The notes: generated from the sequence alone by a model not told the origin. 64,000 nt of DNA from Aspergillus flavus (GCF_009017415.1 NC_092410.1:2356001-2420000); one strand, 5' to 3'; shown: positions 24,300-35,828, numbered from the stretch's first letter. Translations and numbers: made by a program.

Positions 24300-25619
24300 A
24301 TGGCATTTCGCGGTGAAAGATTTGTTGTCGATCTAGATTCTGATGATGATCAGTCCTCATCCGCGCCTCCCGCTTCCTCTATATCCCTTCCTGGTCTGAT
24401 CGGCGAAATCCGTGAACGCTCGCCCGCTGCCCCTCCAGCTCCACCCAAACCTGCTGCAGCTGGGTTTCCTGCTCATCGTCGTCGCGTGAAGCAGTCCGCT
24501 TTTAGACAACGTCGAGAAGACTCTTCCACTACGAACACTTCAATTGCTAGTCAGAATGACGAAAAAAGGATAATTGATGATGAGAACCGTCGGCAGTTAG
24601 CGACCATGTCGCATGATCAGATTCAACAAGAACGAGAGGAACTCATGGCATCCATAGACCCCTCGCTGCTTGAACGGTTCCTTCGCAGAGCCCGTATTGA
24701 CTCCGAGGAATCGAAGACTGACACTCGATCGAATCCACCTGTATCCATCAAACATCAGGTGGACCCCGCCGAAGCAGCAGCCCCTCCTCCTGAGCCTGTT
24801 TCCGAATCCAAGCCTTTAACCTCTCGAGACGAACAAACTCATCGAGATGACCTTCCCCCTCCGCAAATGCCTGATGATCTCCGACCTGCCTTTGAATCCC
24901 CTCTTCCCAGCTCCGTTCACTTCCCCACCCCGCCGTCACAGTTGAACCCCATGCCTAACCTTGACCCGTCATCCCCATCGTTCTTGTCTGACCTTCAAGC
25001 CCACTACTTTCCCAACATCACCCACGACCCGTCCGCTTTGTCTTGGCTTCAGCCGCCTTCCACAGATTCGGATGCACCAGACGCGACATCAGCCTACCAC
25101 CCTGCCAGCAATGCAGAAGCTGTCCACCCCGCCGCGCTGCGCTTTTCCTTCCTCGGGACACTGCTTTCGCCCACCACATCTCTTGCCCTCCCGACTGATT
25201 TAGGCCTTCATCATCATGGTAAAGACCCTCATGCCGCTGGTTACACTATACCCGAGTTAGCCATCCTTAGCCGCTCCTCCTTTCCTGCTCAACGTTGTAT
25301 CGCCTGGCAGGTTCTGGGCCGTATCCTCTTCCGTCTGGGGAAAGGTCAGTTTGGAGAACGCGGGAGTACACTGGTAGAGGGGCTGTGGTCTGTCATTGAA
25401 CGCGAGGGTGTGGTCGCTGGCATGCTGGCCGAAGCCGATGGCACGTCAAATGGAGCAACTCGCTCAGAGAAGCAGGAACAGGATTCGGCGAGGTCTAAGG
25501 GAGGCATCGGTCATCATGCCAGTGCTACTGCGTGGGCTGTCGAAGGCGTATGGCTTTGGCAGATGGGCGGTGGTGGAGACCGAGGGGTTTTAAAAGAAGG
25601 GGCCGTTAGATCTCAATAA
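24300..25619 (+). CDS. RPAP1/Rba50-like RNA polymerase II-associated protein
   Basis: Single exon, 439 residues. RPAP1 (yeast Rba50) helps assemble RNA polymerase II, linking subunits before nuclear import. The N-terminal RPAP1 motif lies at about 88-132 (IIDDENRRQLATMSHDQIQQ, then MASIDPSLLERFLRRA). The C-terminal RPAP1 domain is at about 275-365 (ALRFSFLGTLL, YTIPELAILSRSSFPAQRC, WQVLGRILFRLGKG). The start is ATG 24300 (MAFRGERFVVDLDSDDD); the codon two positions upstream is GTG and unlikely. Animal RPAP1 is about three times longer; the fungal short form lacks the C-terminal HEAT-like extension. It is divergent from hpc2 and convergent with bimE. Confidence 0.85.
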   Translation: MAFRGERFVVDLDSDDDQSSSAPPASSISLPGLIGEIRERSPAAPPAPPKPAAAGFPAHRRRVKQSAFRQRREDSSTTNTSIASQNDEKRIIDDENRRQLATMSHDQIQQEREELMASIDPSLLERFLRRARIDSEESKTDTRSNPPVSIKHQVDPAEAAAPPPEPVSESKPLTSRDEQTHRDDLPPPQMPDDLRPAFESPLPSSVHFPTPPSQLNPMPNLDPSSPSFLSDLQAHYFPNITHDPSALSWLQPPSTDSDAPDATSAYHPASNAEAVHPAALRFSFLGTLLSPTTSLALPTDLGLHHHGKDPHAAGYTIPELAILSRSSFPAQRCIAWQVLGRILFRLGKGQFGERGSTLVEGLWSVIEREGVVAGMLAEADGTSNGATRSEKQEQDSARSKGGIGHHASATAWAVEGVWLWQMGGGGDRGVLKEGAVRSQ

Positions 25620-26007
25620 ACCTATTTATATCTTTCGAAGGGAAGGGGAAACTAAAGGGAAAATAACCTTTTTTTCTCTGTTTATTTATAGAGAAAAGGA
25701 GGAGGAACGGCCACATGTGTAACTGCTCCGGCACACGATGAGCACACGATGAGCCCAGATAATGAAGCCATAATGAACAAAAATAATTGAATTGGCCAGA
25801 CATGATGCTTTGTGGTCTTATGGCTTCGAATACTGTAATCTATAATACTCCTGATGAGATGGTATAAAGAAATATCGACCATGACGAGAAGCAATAACGT
25901 AAATGGGGTAAACAGAGAAGACAAGGAGAAAACCGACTCCTACAGGTATTCAGGCCCGAATCATATCATGCATAATAACGTAACCAAGCATTACAGAGCA
26001 TACTACA
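25620..26007. other. convergent 3' spacer RPAP1/bimE
   Basis: 388 bp, AT-rich, between two convergent genes. A short direct repeat GAGCACACGAT/GAGCACACGAT-like sits near 25730-25752. No gene. Confidence 0.5.
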
Positions 26008-29000
26008 TTAAGCATAGTCATCAGTCTGAACGCCCCAGACCTTCCAGCGCGCCTCTTCCACAAAATCCTGCCGTAGCCAGAGTCCTTGCGACTGGCCAGA
26101 TACCCTTGGGATTGCATCATTTGATGTTTCAATTTCTTTTTCGATTACCGGTACCCGTTCGTCAGAACAAGAGTCGACCCAATTGAACAGAAGCCGCAGT
26201 TGCCATAAGCGATCACGAATCTCGTCAGGATGCAATCGTGCAAGATTCTGCACAATGTTCTCAACCACAAGCTTGCTGTCAACAGCCGATTGCCGTAACC
26301 ATGGCGCATATGAAACGACATTAGTGCTTGGGGTGCGCGTGTGGGCTGGGAATGATGATGGCAAAACAAGTGCCTTTTCACGGACATCTAGTCCTTGCAG
26401 CGATTTGAGGTTAAATATCCACTCCCACATGCTCTGCGACGGCGACGGCGGAGGAGTGGGAGCAGTAGTACCGGAGAGTAATGTAGCGATGTTCGGCCAC
26501 GCCGCCGGTGGTAGTCCCTTGCCATGGTTTGACGCGGATGTCGACGAGGGAAGGACGTCCTGTGCTTCGCTGAGCCCTGACAATGTCGAAACAAACGCAG
26601 ACGAGCCGGTTGGGTTATACGTCTCTTTCCGTCGCAGATACACTGACTGGTCACCGTGTCGGAATTTCTCTCGGAGAGCAGAGTTGAGGGTAAAGTCTAG
26701 GACCAGAGGCCAATAATCGGTGCTACGTACTTCCACCTTAGCGATAGACTCCAGTTCTGGGAGGAGGCAGGGCGCGGTAATCTTCCGGGTACTGCCGCCA
26801 ATGTTTGTCACTGTGATCGGCATGGATATGGGTCGGCCAGAATCTATGTCACGCGGTACGAAGCAGCGCGGCTCGGCCGCGAGAACCCATAAATGCCGGA
26901 ATGCTTGCAAATGACATTTGTTGTCAAGCACTGATGTCGGAAAGACCGGGTATAGAGAACAGATGAGCGACGCTATAGCCAGGTCGGAAGTGCCGAGTGT
27001 ATAACTACCTCCTCCCAAGAAAAGCAGCCCGATCGCCATATGTGCTGCCATATGACTGCCATATGGTGTATCAGTATCCACACGCCCATGCAGGGAGCGT
27101 AAGCGCCGAAACAATGGCAGGTCCCCCGTCCCTGCCATTACCGTTGCCGCCGAGAGGGCCACAACGTCCTGGCAGTGGCGGACGGAATTCCTTGAAAGCT
27201 TCCCGTCGTAGTTAACAGCGGGAAGTCTGCAGATGCGGATAAACTGGTCAAGATATGAGAGTAGAATATCACGCACCGCCGTCTGGGCAGAACCGGCATA
27301 GCGGAGCCCAAGCGTAAAGCAAAGACCAGCAATGATGTTGAAAAACGGCATATCTTCGCTTTTTAACCGACGAACGCCCGTTAGACGGTACCGGCGGCGG
27401 TAGATCCCTGGCAGGCTTCGAACGAACCATTCGTCGCTAGGTTGGATCTTGTCCCACATGATGACATGCTTGGCAAGTGTACGGAGCAGGAACAGATCTG
27501 GTCGGACATAGTCGTAGCGTACTGTTGTGTCAGGGATATTGATCTTCTGGGCCAGCGTTTCGTCATTCGTCTTCATGAATATAATCGCCAGGGCAATCGT
27601 TGCACCGGCAGTGGCCCGGTCAAGAACATGCGCCAAGTCAACGTTCTTCGTCCCAACTGCCACCGCTAATAGTCTTTCTACAATATGCATGTCTCGCATT
27701 CCTCGTAAATCCTTTCCCTTTGCTAGGTTTATAAGCCCGAGCGCGAATCCGGCTGCTAAGCGGTACCCTTCGTCACGCAAATCCTCTCGACCTGCGGAGC
27801 TTTCCTCCTGATCCACGTTCTCGATCTCTGATATCATCACTTCGCTCATTCTTCGGTGCTGGGAGCCACAATACAGTAAGCCAATCCCCATGATACCAGC
27901 AGTTTGGGTTAGCGGCGACAGGTTCAGCTCGGCGGCACCAAGAGGAAGCATTCTCGTCACATGAACAGACAAAAGGCGGGTGATTAGCGTGTCCATCGTA
28001 CCCAGGTACGACGCTGATAGACCCAGCAACAGACCAATAGAGGTCATTGTATGCTTGGGTGTCAAGTACTTAAAAGCTACCCACTTCGCTAAAGACTTTA
28101 GGTGCCCATTGAGACCCAGGGCTAACAAGAAGCCAGCGTGCCGATTTGTAAGCTCCTGGGGTTTGTTGAAAAGAATCCACGAGGTATCGATACCCTTGGA
28201 ATTTTTGGATATTGCGAGACCCGTAGAAACACCATTATGGAAGAAGGCCCAGCAAACCTTCTCCTCACTAAAAGAGGTTCGATCCGCACTTATCGTTACA
28301 TTCGATGGTTTCATAACACACTGAAGCGAGAAAGAAGGAATTGGGAGCTTCTCAGTTAGCAAGGGCAGTCGCCCACTGAATGCGAGCATAGCTCGCCCTG
28401 TAGGGATGGACAACGTTCGAAGCGTAACAAGTTGAACCACTTCTTTCTGCGCCTCCAGTAAGTCCGAATCGTTCCAATCGGGCTCTGGGACACACTCTGC
28501 CACAGGAGCTTTGGATTGATTCAGTAGTCTAGCAGCTTCAATGAACCGTTTGTCCTCGCGGAAGATCAGTTTGGTCACAGAGAACCTATCTGCCTCGGCA
28601 GATGCTTCGAAAGAGTTAATCGCGTCGATGTCCAAGGCGGAGACACCTATATGGTGAACGTCGCGCATCGCTTCATGCGACACGGCAGGCTGCCATGCAG
28701 ATGGAGTGCATGGGCTATGAGTACGCATCGATATGCTAAGATCTTCGCGGTCGACTAACTCTAGAAGCGTCGCGCTCCAAGACGTTGAGGCATGAATTTG
28801 AGATCGCATAATAGCTTCGTACAACGGTGCACTGACGCCCTCTGGAAATGTCTCAATGATACTTCTGGTGAAACCCCAGCGGTGAAGAAGCTTTATCCGA
28901 TCGAGTGGTGTTGAGAAGTTATGTACTTCGGAGAGAAATCCGTCCAATGCCAACGTCCTTGGCGTGAGCATAAAGCATTCTTGCCACATCTTCCCCTTCC

Positions 29001-32000
29001 TCGGAGTGTACTCTGATCCGGTTACCAGATTCAGCAGAGTGAAAAAGGGAGAAGAGGACTGACGCCACCCGGTCTCCAGGTAACTGAACACTGAAGGGGG
29101 TGTAAATTGCTCCTGGGGTACATCCAGCATCGAAATTCGCGTATCTTCAAACTGCCAGCGATTGATACTGGCAATCTCCAAGCCATAATAGGCATTTTCA
29201 GACCAAGTCCAGGATTTCCATCCTAACCACCCTCCAATTTGGGCTAATACAGGAGCGAGGAGGCCCAAGGTTTTGCGGGACTCCTCACTTTCGCAGATTG
29301 ACAACTTTTGCTCTTCACGAAGAAGATGTAGCCCGACCAGTATCGTGCACAGGGCGGTCTGTCGTAGGCTCTGACTATAAGAAAGCGCTGTTGGAAGATG
29401 GCCGTCTGAGCCTACAGCCGCGATACCCTTGGGAGTCTGCAAGAATTCGCGAGTCAAAGCTGCACATCGAAGCAAGTAAGAATTCTTGCGGTGCGTTAAC
29501 CGGCTAGAACCGGGCTGCTCAGTCTTCACAGACTTCCTCCTGGAGGGAGCACTGCGTTCTTCTTCAGCATCTTGATCGACGATCCACCCCCAAGCGCTGT
29601 TGTTTATCCATGATGACACAACGCCGGCGGATCCTGACTCTTGGTCCAACATCGTTTCCCAGCTCTCCAGGTCCACGTGGCTTCCGCTGCTTGAGCGTAA
29701 CAGGGCTTTCTTTCTACGTGTGCGCTGTGCAGGTGTTCGCGAGTGGTCACTGTCGATGAAAGGAATTGCCATGGCGAACAAGACCACTACCAACGCGGTC
29801 CACTCGAGGTCGCTTTCGGTGGTTTCACTTTCGCGAAGCCATTTCACTGTTTCCCACCAGGCCGTTAATATTCCGTCACCGGCTTTCTCCGAGTCAGGCA
29901 GAACAAATCGACAGATTCTGAAGACACGCTTCACAAGCTCATTGCTGGGTTCCATCTGGATTTGTAGCCTATGCTTCCGCTTTTCAGAGTCGATTAGGTC
30001 AACTCTCCCTCGAATGGTAGCGTGATCCAGACCGGTAATTGTGAAAGAATCAGTCATAAGCCTATTCATACCGCTTTCTCTTGGGCGGTTTACAGACGTA
30101 GTAGCAGAAATTCCGTACGGCTCATATAACATAAGCTTTTCCGGCACATTAACGGTGATTGGCCTGCTCCAGGGAGTTTGTAGAAGCAGCTCATGCTGTC
30201 CGTCATCTGCCATGCTCAAGGTCATGATCCGTGAAATCTCTCCATCAGTGATCTTACAAGCATCACATATGCCCGAGAAGTGCTGTACGCTAGTCGCCTG
30301 GACGAGGAGCGAACGCTCATCAGGGGGTTTCCTTTTCTTCATTCTTTTAGAAAACACCGGATCTTTCTTCGGAATAGAGACCCTGTCCGCTCGTAGATTT
30401 ACGACAGTCATGAACTTTGCGGCTTGTTCAACAACACAAAGGGCCAAAGCCGCCGAGTTCCCGTTTTGCGAATTCGCACCTTCTGAGGGACACACTGTAA
30501 TAATTTTCGACTTTCGGGCTGACTTTGACTTGACTGGGGTCTGGAAGTTCTCTGAGAACCTAGAGGAAAAGCTCTCAACTTTTGACAGTAGAACCTCCTC
30601 CGGAAGGCCTGATGCTGATTCTTTAAGATCCATATTATCAAGCCCTTCGAATAAACTTTCACTGTTAAGCTCCTCCAGAAGCCTGTCAACTGGAGCATCT
30701 GCAAAACTGGTGGTAGTACTATAAACCGAGCCATTTCCTGGAGGTAGGGAAGCTCTAGGATTGAAGCCGAAGCTTCCGCGGCTGCTTGCAGCACCTATTG
30801 ACTGTCGGAAGTTCCCATGCGGCATGGAACTCGATTGACTTCCTGTAGCAAGGTCTGAGAAGGTAATCCTATCCTGGCCAGTTGCAAGATCGGCTCGAGC
30901 AAGCAGAGAGCTAACCCGTCGAGAAGTCTTTAGGGGAACTCCGATATCACCAAAATCTTGGCCTAATTTAGAAGCAAGGTCGTCTTCATCTGGCTTTCCA
31001 TCAGTAGAGTACTGGGAATGAGACAGGCCTGGTGTATTCCAATTATCGCCCCTAGGACCAAAGCTCTCTCTAGCAGCGGATGGGCGAGCTCCAGGAGTTG
31101 TTGTTCCCGTTGCCATTCCAAAATGTGAGCTACGTCGCTTTGACCAGGTACCACCTGTCTCACGTCGTCCTCTCTTTTTAGACGAGGGGTTAGCTTCATC
31201 TTCCCTGTAACGTGCTGTCCAGATAGTATATAGCCCAGTATTAACATTGACGGTTACCACGAGAATTAGAGGGCCGCTAATCAGATTCCTATTAGACTCT
31301 AAAAGCTCATCCCTCGGGGAGACGTATATGATCTCATCCGCTGCACCCAGCACATCCAGCCCAGAAGGTCTGCTGGTAACACTACTTTGTAAAAAGCGAG
31401 AAGTCTGGTTCGTCACAACAAGGCCCATCTCAGAATACGGGTCCATGAGGGAGAACACTCTAGGCAAGTCGGGCTGCTTACGCGGTGACCTCAAACTAGT
31501 GCCCGGAGCAGGAGATACCGTCAATGATGGCCTTTTCCCCTTGCTGGAAGGGACTTCTAGAGACTGTGATGCACGGAAGTCCGCTGTCATAGGCAAGGTT
31601 GACATGAACGAATTTGGTGGCGCCATTGGGCAGAGACTCGTGTCCTTATTGTCCTCCTCGTACATTTTTCTCTGAAACAAAAGACCTTTCGGGGTCGCGA
31701 ATATTGAATCCACCTCAAAGGGCAGCGGAACGACGTGGCTGTTTCCAGCTAGGAAGAAGATATGGGCTTGAGACTTAAGGACCACAACTAACGCTCTGGT
31801 CGAATCAGAGCCATTGCCTCCTTGGGCACCTCTACCGCGTATATTTAAGGTCACGCCGGAGGCTTCCAGTCTCGGTTCTTCCCCATTCTGTTGACCATGT
31901 AAACCGCGACTCCGACCAGGGTCATTGCTCGTTCGGAAAAAGCCTTCCTTAGTCGCTTGCGAAGCATTGCCATTGGTTCTTTTAAGCTGGTCGACTGAAA

Positions 32001-32259
32001 AATTTGTCAGAAGCGCATGCCTAATCTCCTCCTTTTCGAGATCTAGCCGGTACACCCTCTGCACAACCCCAGCTCTAGACCAGACCACACAACCTTTCGT
32101 CCAGACGATCTCATCTTCAACAGGACCATTTGGGCCTATATCGACACTGGATGTCCACGCATAGTGATCGTCGGACGGGTCGGGGTTTAGTAAGCCCTCT
32201 GCGACGAGAAAAGGTATGGCCGAAGGTTGGTGGAGGCCAAGGGATCGGACAGTAGCCAT
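26008..32259 (-). CDS. bimE: anaphase-promoting complex subunit 1, BimE
   Basis: Single exon, 2083 residues, close to the length of Aspergillus BimE. APC1 is the largest scaffold subunit of the APC/C ubiquitin ligase that triggers anaphase and mitotic exit; in A. nidulans bimE mutants enter mitosis prematurely. The N-terminal half is a beta-propeller-type region with a long disordered insert (about residues 340-560). The proteasome/cyclosome-type repeats are visible in the C-terminal half (HTMTSIGLLLGLSASYLGT; LTQTAGIMGIGLLYCGSQHR; YRLAAGFALGLINLAKGKDL; MAAHMAIGLLFLGGGSYTL). These alternate with RRL-type helices. The protein ends WKVWGVQTDDYA. No intron is needed. It is divergent from the beta-propeller gene, with 441 bp between. 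Confidence 0.95.
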   Translation of the reverse strand: MATVRSLGLHQPSAIPFLVAEGLLNPDPSDDHYAWTSSVDIGPNGPVEDEIVWTKGCVVWSRAGVVQRVYRLDLEKEEIRHALLTNFSVDQLKRTNGNASQATKEGFFRTSNDPGRSRGLHGQQNGEEPRLEASGVTLNIRGRGAQGGNGSDSTRALVVVLKSQAHIFFLAGNSHVVPLPFEVDSIFATPKGLLFQRKMYEEDNKDTSLCPMAPPNSFMSTLPMTADFRASQSLEVPSSKGKRPSLTVSPAPGTSLRSPRKQPDLPRVFSLMDPYSEMGLVVTNQTSRFLQSSVTSRPSGLDVLGAADEIIYVSPRDELLESNRNLISGPLILVVTVNVNTGLYTIWTARYREDEANPSSKKRGRRETGGTWSKRRSSHFGMATGTTTPGARPSAARESFGPRGDNWNTPGLSHSQYSTDGKPDEDDLASKLGQDFGDIGVPLKTSRRVSSLLARADLATGQDRITFSDLATGSQSSSMPHGNFRQSIGAASSRGSFGFNPRASLPPGNGSVYSTTTSFADAPVDRLLEELNSESLFEGLDNMDLKESASGLPEEVLLSKVESFSSRFSENFQTPVKSKSARKSKIITVCPSEGANSQNGNSAALALCVVEQAAKFMTVVNLRADRVSIPKKDPVFSKRMKKRKPPDERSLLVQATSVQHFSGICDACKITDGEISRIMTLSMADDGQHELLLQTPWSRPITVNVPEKLMLYEPYGISATTSVNRPRESGMNRLMTDSFTITGLDHATIRGRVDLIDSEKRKHRLQIQMEPSNELVKRVFRICRFVLPDSEKAGDGILTAWWETVKWLRESETTESDLEWTALVVVLFAMAIPFIDSDHSRTPAQRTRRKKALLRSSSGSHVDLESWETMLDQESGSAGVVSSWINNSAWGWIVDQDAEEERSAPSRRKSVKTEQPGSSRLTHRKNSYLLRCAALTREFLQTPKGIAAVGSDGHLPTALSYSQSLRQTALCTILVGLHLLREEQKLSICESEESRKTLGLLAPVLAQIGGWLGWKSWTWSENAYYGLEIASINRWQFEDTRISMLDVPQEQFTPPSVFSYLETGWRQSSSPFFTLLNLVTGSEYTPRKGKMWQECFMLTPRTLALDGFLSEVHNFSTPLDRIKLLHRWGFTRSIIETFPEGVSAPLYEAIMRSQIHASTSWSATLLELVDREDLSISMRTHSPCTPSAWQPAVSHEAMRDVHHIGVSALDIDAINSFEASAEADRFSVTKLIFREDKRFIEAARLLNQSKAPVAECVPEPDWNDSDLLEAQKEVVQLVTLRTLSIPTGRAMLAFSGRLPLLTEKLPIPSFSLQCVMKPSNVTISADRTSFSEEKVCWAFFHNGVSTGLAISKNSKGIDTSWILFNKPQELTNRHAGFLLALGLNGHLKSLAKWVAFKYLTPKHTMTSIGLLLGLSASYLGTMDTLITRLLSVHVTRMLPLGAAELNLSPLTQTAGIMGIGLLYCGSQHRRMSEVMISEIENVDQEESSAGREDLRDEGYRLAAGFALGLINLAKGKDLRGMRDMHIVERLLAVAVGTKNVDLAHVLDRATAGATIALAIIFMKTNDETLAQKINIPDTTVRYDYVRPDLFLLRTLAKHVIMWDKIQPSDEWFVRSLPGIYRRRYRLTGVRRLKSEDMPFFNIIAGLCFTLGLRYAGSAQTAVRDILLSYLDQFIRICRLPAVNYDGKLSRNSVRHCQDVVALSAATVMAGTGDLPLFRRLRSLHGRVDTDTPYGSHMAAHMAIGLLFLGGGSYTLGTSDLAIASLICSLYPVFPTSVLDNKCHLQAFRHLWVLAAEPRCFVPRDIDSGRPISMPITVTNIGGSTRKITAPCLLPELESIAKVEVRSTDYWPLVLDFTLNSALREKFRHGDQSVYLRRKETYNPTGSSAFVSTLSGLSEAQDVLPSSTSASNHGKGLPPAAWPNIATLLSGTTAPTPPPSPSQSMWEWIFNLKSLQGLDVREKALVLPSSFPAHTRTPSTNVVSYAPWLRQSAVDSKLVVENIVQNLARLHPDEIRDRLWQLRLLFNWVDSCSDERVPVIEKEIETSNDAIPRVSGQSQGLWLRQDFVEEARWKVWGVQTDDYA

Positions 32260-32700
32260 AATCGGCGCGAATAAATAGATGTCGTGGTTGAATCACTGGC
32301 AATGGCAGCCAGGAGCGAGAACATGTTCATTACCCATCAGCAGTGTCAAATACGAGTGAGCTGGTGTCAAACTGAGCGCTGTGCCAACACTCAACGTGCA
32401 GCGTGGGAAATGCCTGGTGGGTGACGCGCTGGACGCGGCGGAGCTTTCAGACCATTCTTGAATCAGCTGCTTTTTTTCAACTCCGCAACACACCACAACA
32501 ACTTCATCTTTCCTCCACCTTGAGTCCGTCACACTTTAAGCTTGGCTAAACTTGACTGTAATCTTACCCACTTTTACCTGTGATTGCTTTATCCGACTCA
32601 AGAGTCCATTTTTCTCATACATTGCCGTGCGGACGAATTTGAGCTCGCCCTTGGAAGTGTTCTACAGTTTAACAAATATCTCGATCGCATATCAAGCACC
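32260..32700. promoter_or_regulatory. bidirectional promoter bimE / Nup37-like gene
   Basis: 441 bp separates two divergent start codons. It is a CT-rich stretch near 32480-32520 followed by mixed sequence. I see no clear TATA box on either strand. Confidence 0.4.
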
Positions 32701-34744
32701 ATGCCATCGTTCCCCTCTAGGCCTTTAGCCCGGCCTAGAGATGACGGTCTGCAATTAAGGTGAAAAGACTCCTTTTTATATGTTTAGTCGATCAGCACTT
32801 ACAGTAATCTTTTCATGTAGCTACCAACTTCCTCATCGTGTCTACACCGCCAAGGGCTACCCTGTCCTCGCCCCTAATGGCTCATCAATTATAATCTATG
32901 GCTATGAAAACGGGTTGAAGGTAATCTGGAGAGGTGGAAGACCATTTACCAGCAGGAAGCCATCGGCCCCTAAGGACCAACCGCAAGAAAAAACCAACCG
33001 CAGCAACAACGACATCATGGTCATTGATTCCGATGATGAGAGCTCTGCCGAAACCCAACAAAACGAAGAACCAAGTTATGGGTTTGAAGAAGATGAGCCA
33101 GAGATCGATCCCCTCTTCCCATACGAAACTGTGCTGCGCCAGATCGATATACCCCTTGGAACCAGGGTCGTTGAATTGGCTGTCCCTCGCATTCTCCCTG
33201 AGACCGCACGTTCATCACTCGACCCTTTCCCGCCCATTCTAAGAAAACTTATGGTAATCTCGGCCGTGTGCGCCGATCTTTCCACCCGAGTTGTTACGCT
33301 GCCCTTGACTCCTCCCCACCCTGCTCAATTCGAGCTCTCCTCGTGGGTTCAGGCGTTGTCGATTAGCGGCGGAGTATCACACCAAGAGATCCCAAGGGGA
33401 GTGGGGATTGCTCTCACATATCAAGCGAGTGAGCCACAGGGAGATGAGGACATGGCTCAAAGCCAAAGTGGATCTAATGGCAATGGGCCAGGGAGGTGGG
33501 ACCTTCTTATCGCCACTCATTCTGCGGAGTCGTCGGGCCTCCTTATAATACATCGGATCCCGGTTGTAGAAGAGACAGACCATAATGAAGTGGTGTACCG
33601 TTTAAGTGAGGATGATATCGAGTCAAAGCGCCGTTACCTGCCGGCCCCGGCCCAAAACATCGCCTTCAACCCATCACCATATCCGTCACCACGACACTCG
33701 ACACTACTCGTCGCCTTTCATAGTGGATGTGTCAAAGTCTACTCGTGTTTCTCCACGAAACCATACAAAGCGTCGCGCAGATCGTCCAGTCCTCAAAGTG
33801 ATTTCGAGACGTCGGAAACAGAGGGGAAGTGGCTGATCAGTCTCTATCCCGGGTTTGAGCAGTCGCCCCCAGGGCCCCCCCGGCGTAAAACTATAGTCAA
33901 TGCAGAATGGGTGCTTGGTGGACGGGCCATTATGGTTCTCATGGCGGATGGTGAGTGGGGGGTATGGGATCTCGAAGGGGCAGGCCCAGGAACCATGAAG
34001 GGCCCACTCCAGCGTCAATCCAGTGTACAGGGGGTGACTGGTGGATCCTTGACTGCTTTTTCTGTCAGTGGTCGGATCTTAGGTCCGCTGTCTGGAGCCC
34101 GCGCTGAAACAGGTGGGCCCATCGCAGAACAACGCCCTAAATTCGCGCCCCTGACACCACATACTAAGCGTGTCCGTGAAGACACTTTGCTGAAGGGTGC
34201 CATGGTTAGGTCAATCATCCCGTCTTTGTGCGGAGAAATCTCCGTCTATCAGACCAACTCATATCGTGATACCCTACCTGACGAGTCGATTCTGTTGCGG
34301 CACGGCAACCAGAGTGCTGTCATTCCAAGCTTGCTGTCCTTATGGCGGAATGCCGTAAAAGCAACCGGAACCTTTGATGCGTCTAACCGCTGCCGAGTTT
34401 CCGCCATCCAAGATATCACCTTAATGGGCGAACATTTAAAGGGTATTGGTCACCTTCCTGCCGCTTCTCGCCAGACTCGCCAAGCTGAAGGTGGAGACCA
34501 TGATGCTCTGCTGATTACAGAACACCGAATCATAATCCTTACTCCACGACTCAATGAGCCGGATGAATCTCCTGCGCTTCTAGGGTCGGTGGACGAGACA
34601 CCAACCGCAGAAACTGATCAGCTGAGGCTTCGGCGTGGTGAACTTGATGTTGAAGGAATGGATCGACTACTGAGTGGGATGACCAGCAGTAATCAAACCC
34701 TTCGAATGGGAAGTCCTATCAAGCGGGCGCGGATTTTCACTTGA
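32701..34744 (+). CDS. beta-propeller protein, possible nucleoporin Nup37
   Basis: Two exons, 32701-32759 and 32821-34744; intron 61 nt; 660 residues. The N-terminus MPSFPSRPLARPRDDG joins after the intron to LSYQLPHRVYTAKGYPVLAP. Short WD-like strands are visible (GYENGLKVIWRGG; RWDLLIATHSAESSGLLIIH; STLLVAFHSGCVKVYSCFS; NAEWVLGGRAIMVLMADGEW followed by GVWDLEG), separated by disordered acidic loops. A C-terminal tail contains KRARIF. This looks like the long filamentous-fungal form of Nup37, part of the Nup84/Nup107 outer-ring complex. The assignment relies on recalled family style rather than a diagnostic motif. A generic WD40-like protein is the alternative. Confidence 0.55.
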
Positions 34745-35828
34745 ACAGGGAATGCTTCACGCTGGTAGAACCTAGCTCTTGAATAGTACGGACCCGTCTC
34801 TGATACAATCGCAAATCCGTCATTGTTGGTCATGAGTTCGTTCTGTATCGCGTCATTCCTTGAATAGTTTGTTCGGAGCTGACTCGCGGCGCCAGCTCAG
34901 TTGAAATCTGATGAAAATATGCATTCTCATCGACTGATAGAGAGATTGACGCAGAAGCAGGCTCGACACTGCCAGATCAATGATCCTTGTCTAAGACTGG
35001 AAACACGTCTGCTGTGGTATATGAAAAGCTGAAAATTTAGATGTGGTTACTCATGGAAATTAACGATACCCAATTGAACATATCAGCGGTTCATCTGTCT
35101 CCCTGCCTCCCTTACATTCCCTGCCTTTTTTTCCTTTTCCTCTCAGTTTTTGATAATATATTGAGGGGCTTCGCGCTGCAAGGTGGAGCGCAAGGCGAGG
35201 ACCATGCCTTGAAATCCTTTTCTCAAAGAAAGGATAAGCTCTGTATCAGCTGCGATATATCAAAAGGGCTCCGGCCATTTTCCATTCAACCAGTACGCTG
35301 GACTTCGGTTTCCAACGGTGGCATTTGTTCGGTCACCACGCCCCCACCAGTACGGTCTGGGTTGGCTGTTTTCTTCTTGTCGACCTATACTGTGACTGAT
35401 CTGTCCTGCTTTTTGGCAAGGCCAATGCCTGTTACTTGATACGGGCGTTGTTCTGGACGGCTCCACATCAGGTTCGGTATGGGAGACGGACAACAGCCAG
35501 GCCAACTGACGGGGGCGGTGAAAAAGAAACCGGAGAAGTGAATGGGTACATGCTCTAAAAAAAGAAAAGAAAAGAAAAGAAAAGAGAAAGAAACAACTAC
35601 AAAGTAGAAACGTAGAATGTAAAAGTTCGATAATAAAAGGCAGAGTTAAGATAAGATCGGATTGGGCTGACTAACCCTCGCTGTCACTGATAAGATTTGA
35701 TTAAAAGACCCCACGAAGATCATCATTCCCAGAGTTTATCCTCACTGAATGTACCTTAAAGTCCAGTCCCCTCTATCTAGACAAAATACCCCGCAATTGA
35801 ACCCACTATCAACGGTCAATCGTTCATT
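34745..35828. other. spacer with A/G-rich repeat upstream of the GT8 gene
   Basis: 1.08 kb between two plus-strand genes. An (AAAAG)n-like A/G run lies at 35557-35594. A 132-codon open frame at 35041-35439 has no domain and an improbable composition, and I do not call it. The rest is 3' flank and leader. Confidence 0.5.
35557..35594. repeat. (AAAAG)n microsatellite
   Basis: About six copies of AAAAG with small changes, upstream of the GT8 gene. Confidence 0.85.

Noticed and set aside
30041..30724. 227-codon plus-strand open frame inside bimE
   Set aside because: Antisense shadow of a long conserved coding frame; Ser-rich composition reflects the complementary codons.
35041..35439. 132-codon plus-strand open frame upstream of the GT8 gene
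   Set aside because: No recognised domain, hydrophobic random-like N-terminus, no splice pattern linking it to either neighbour.
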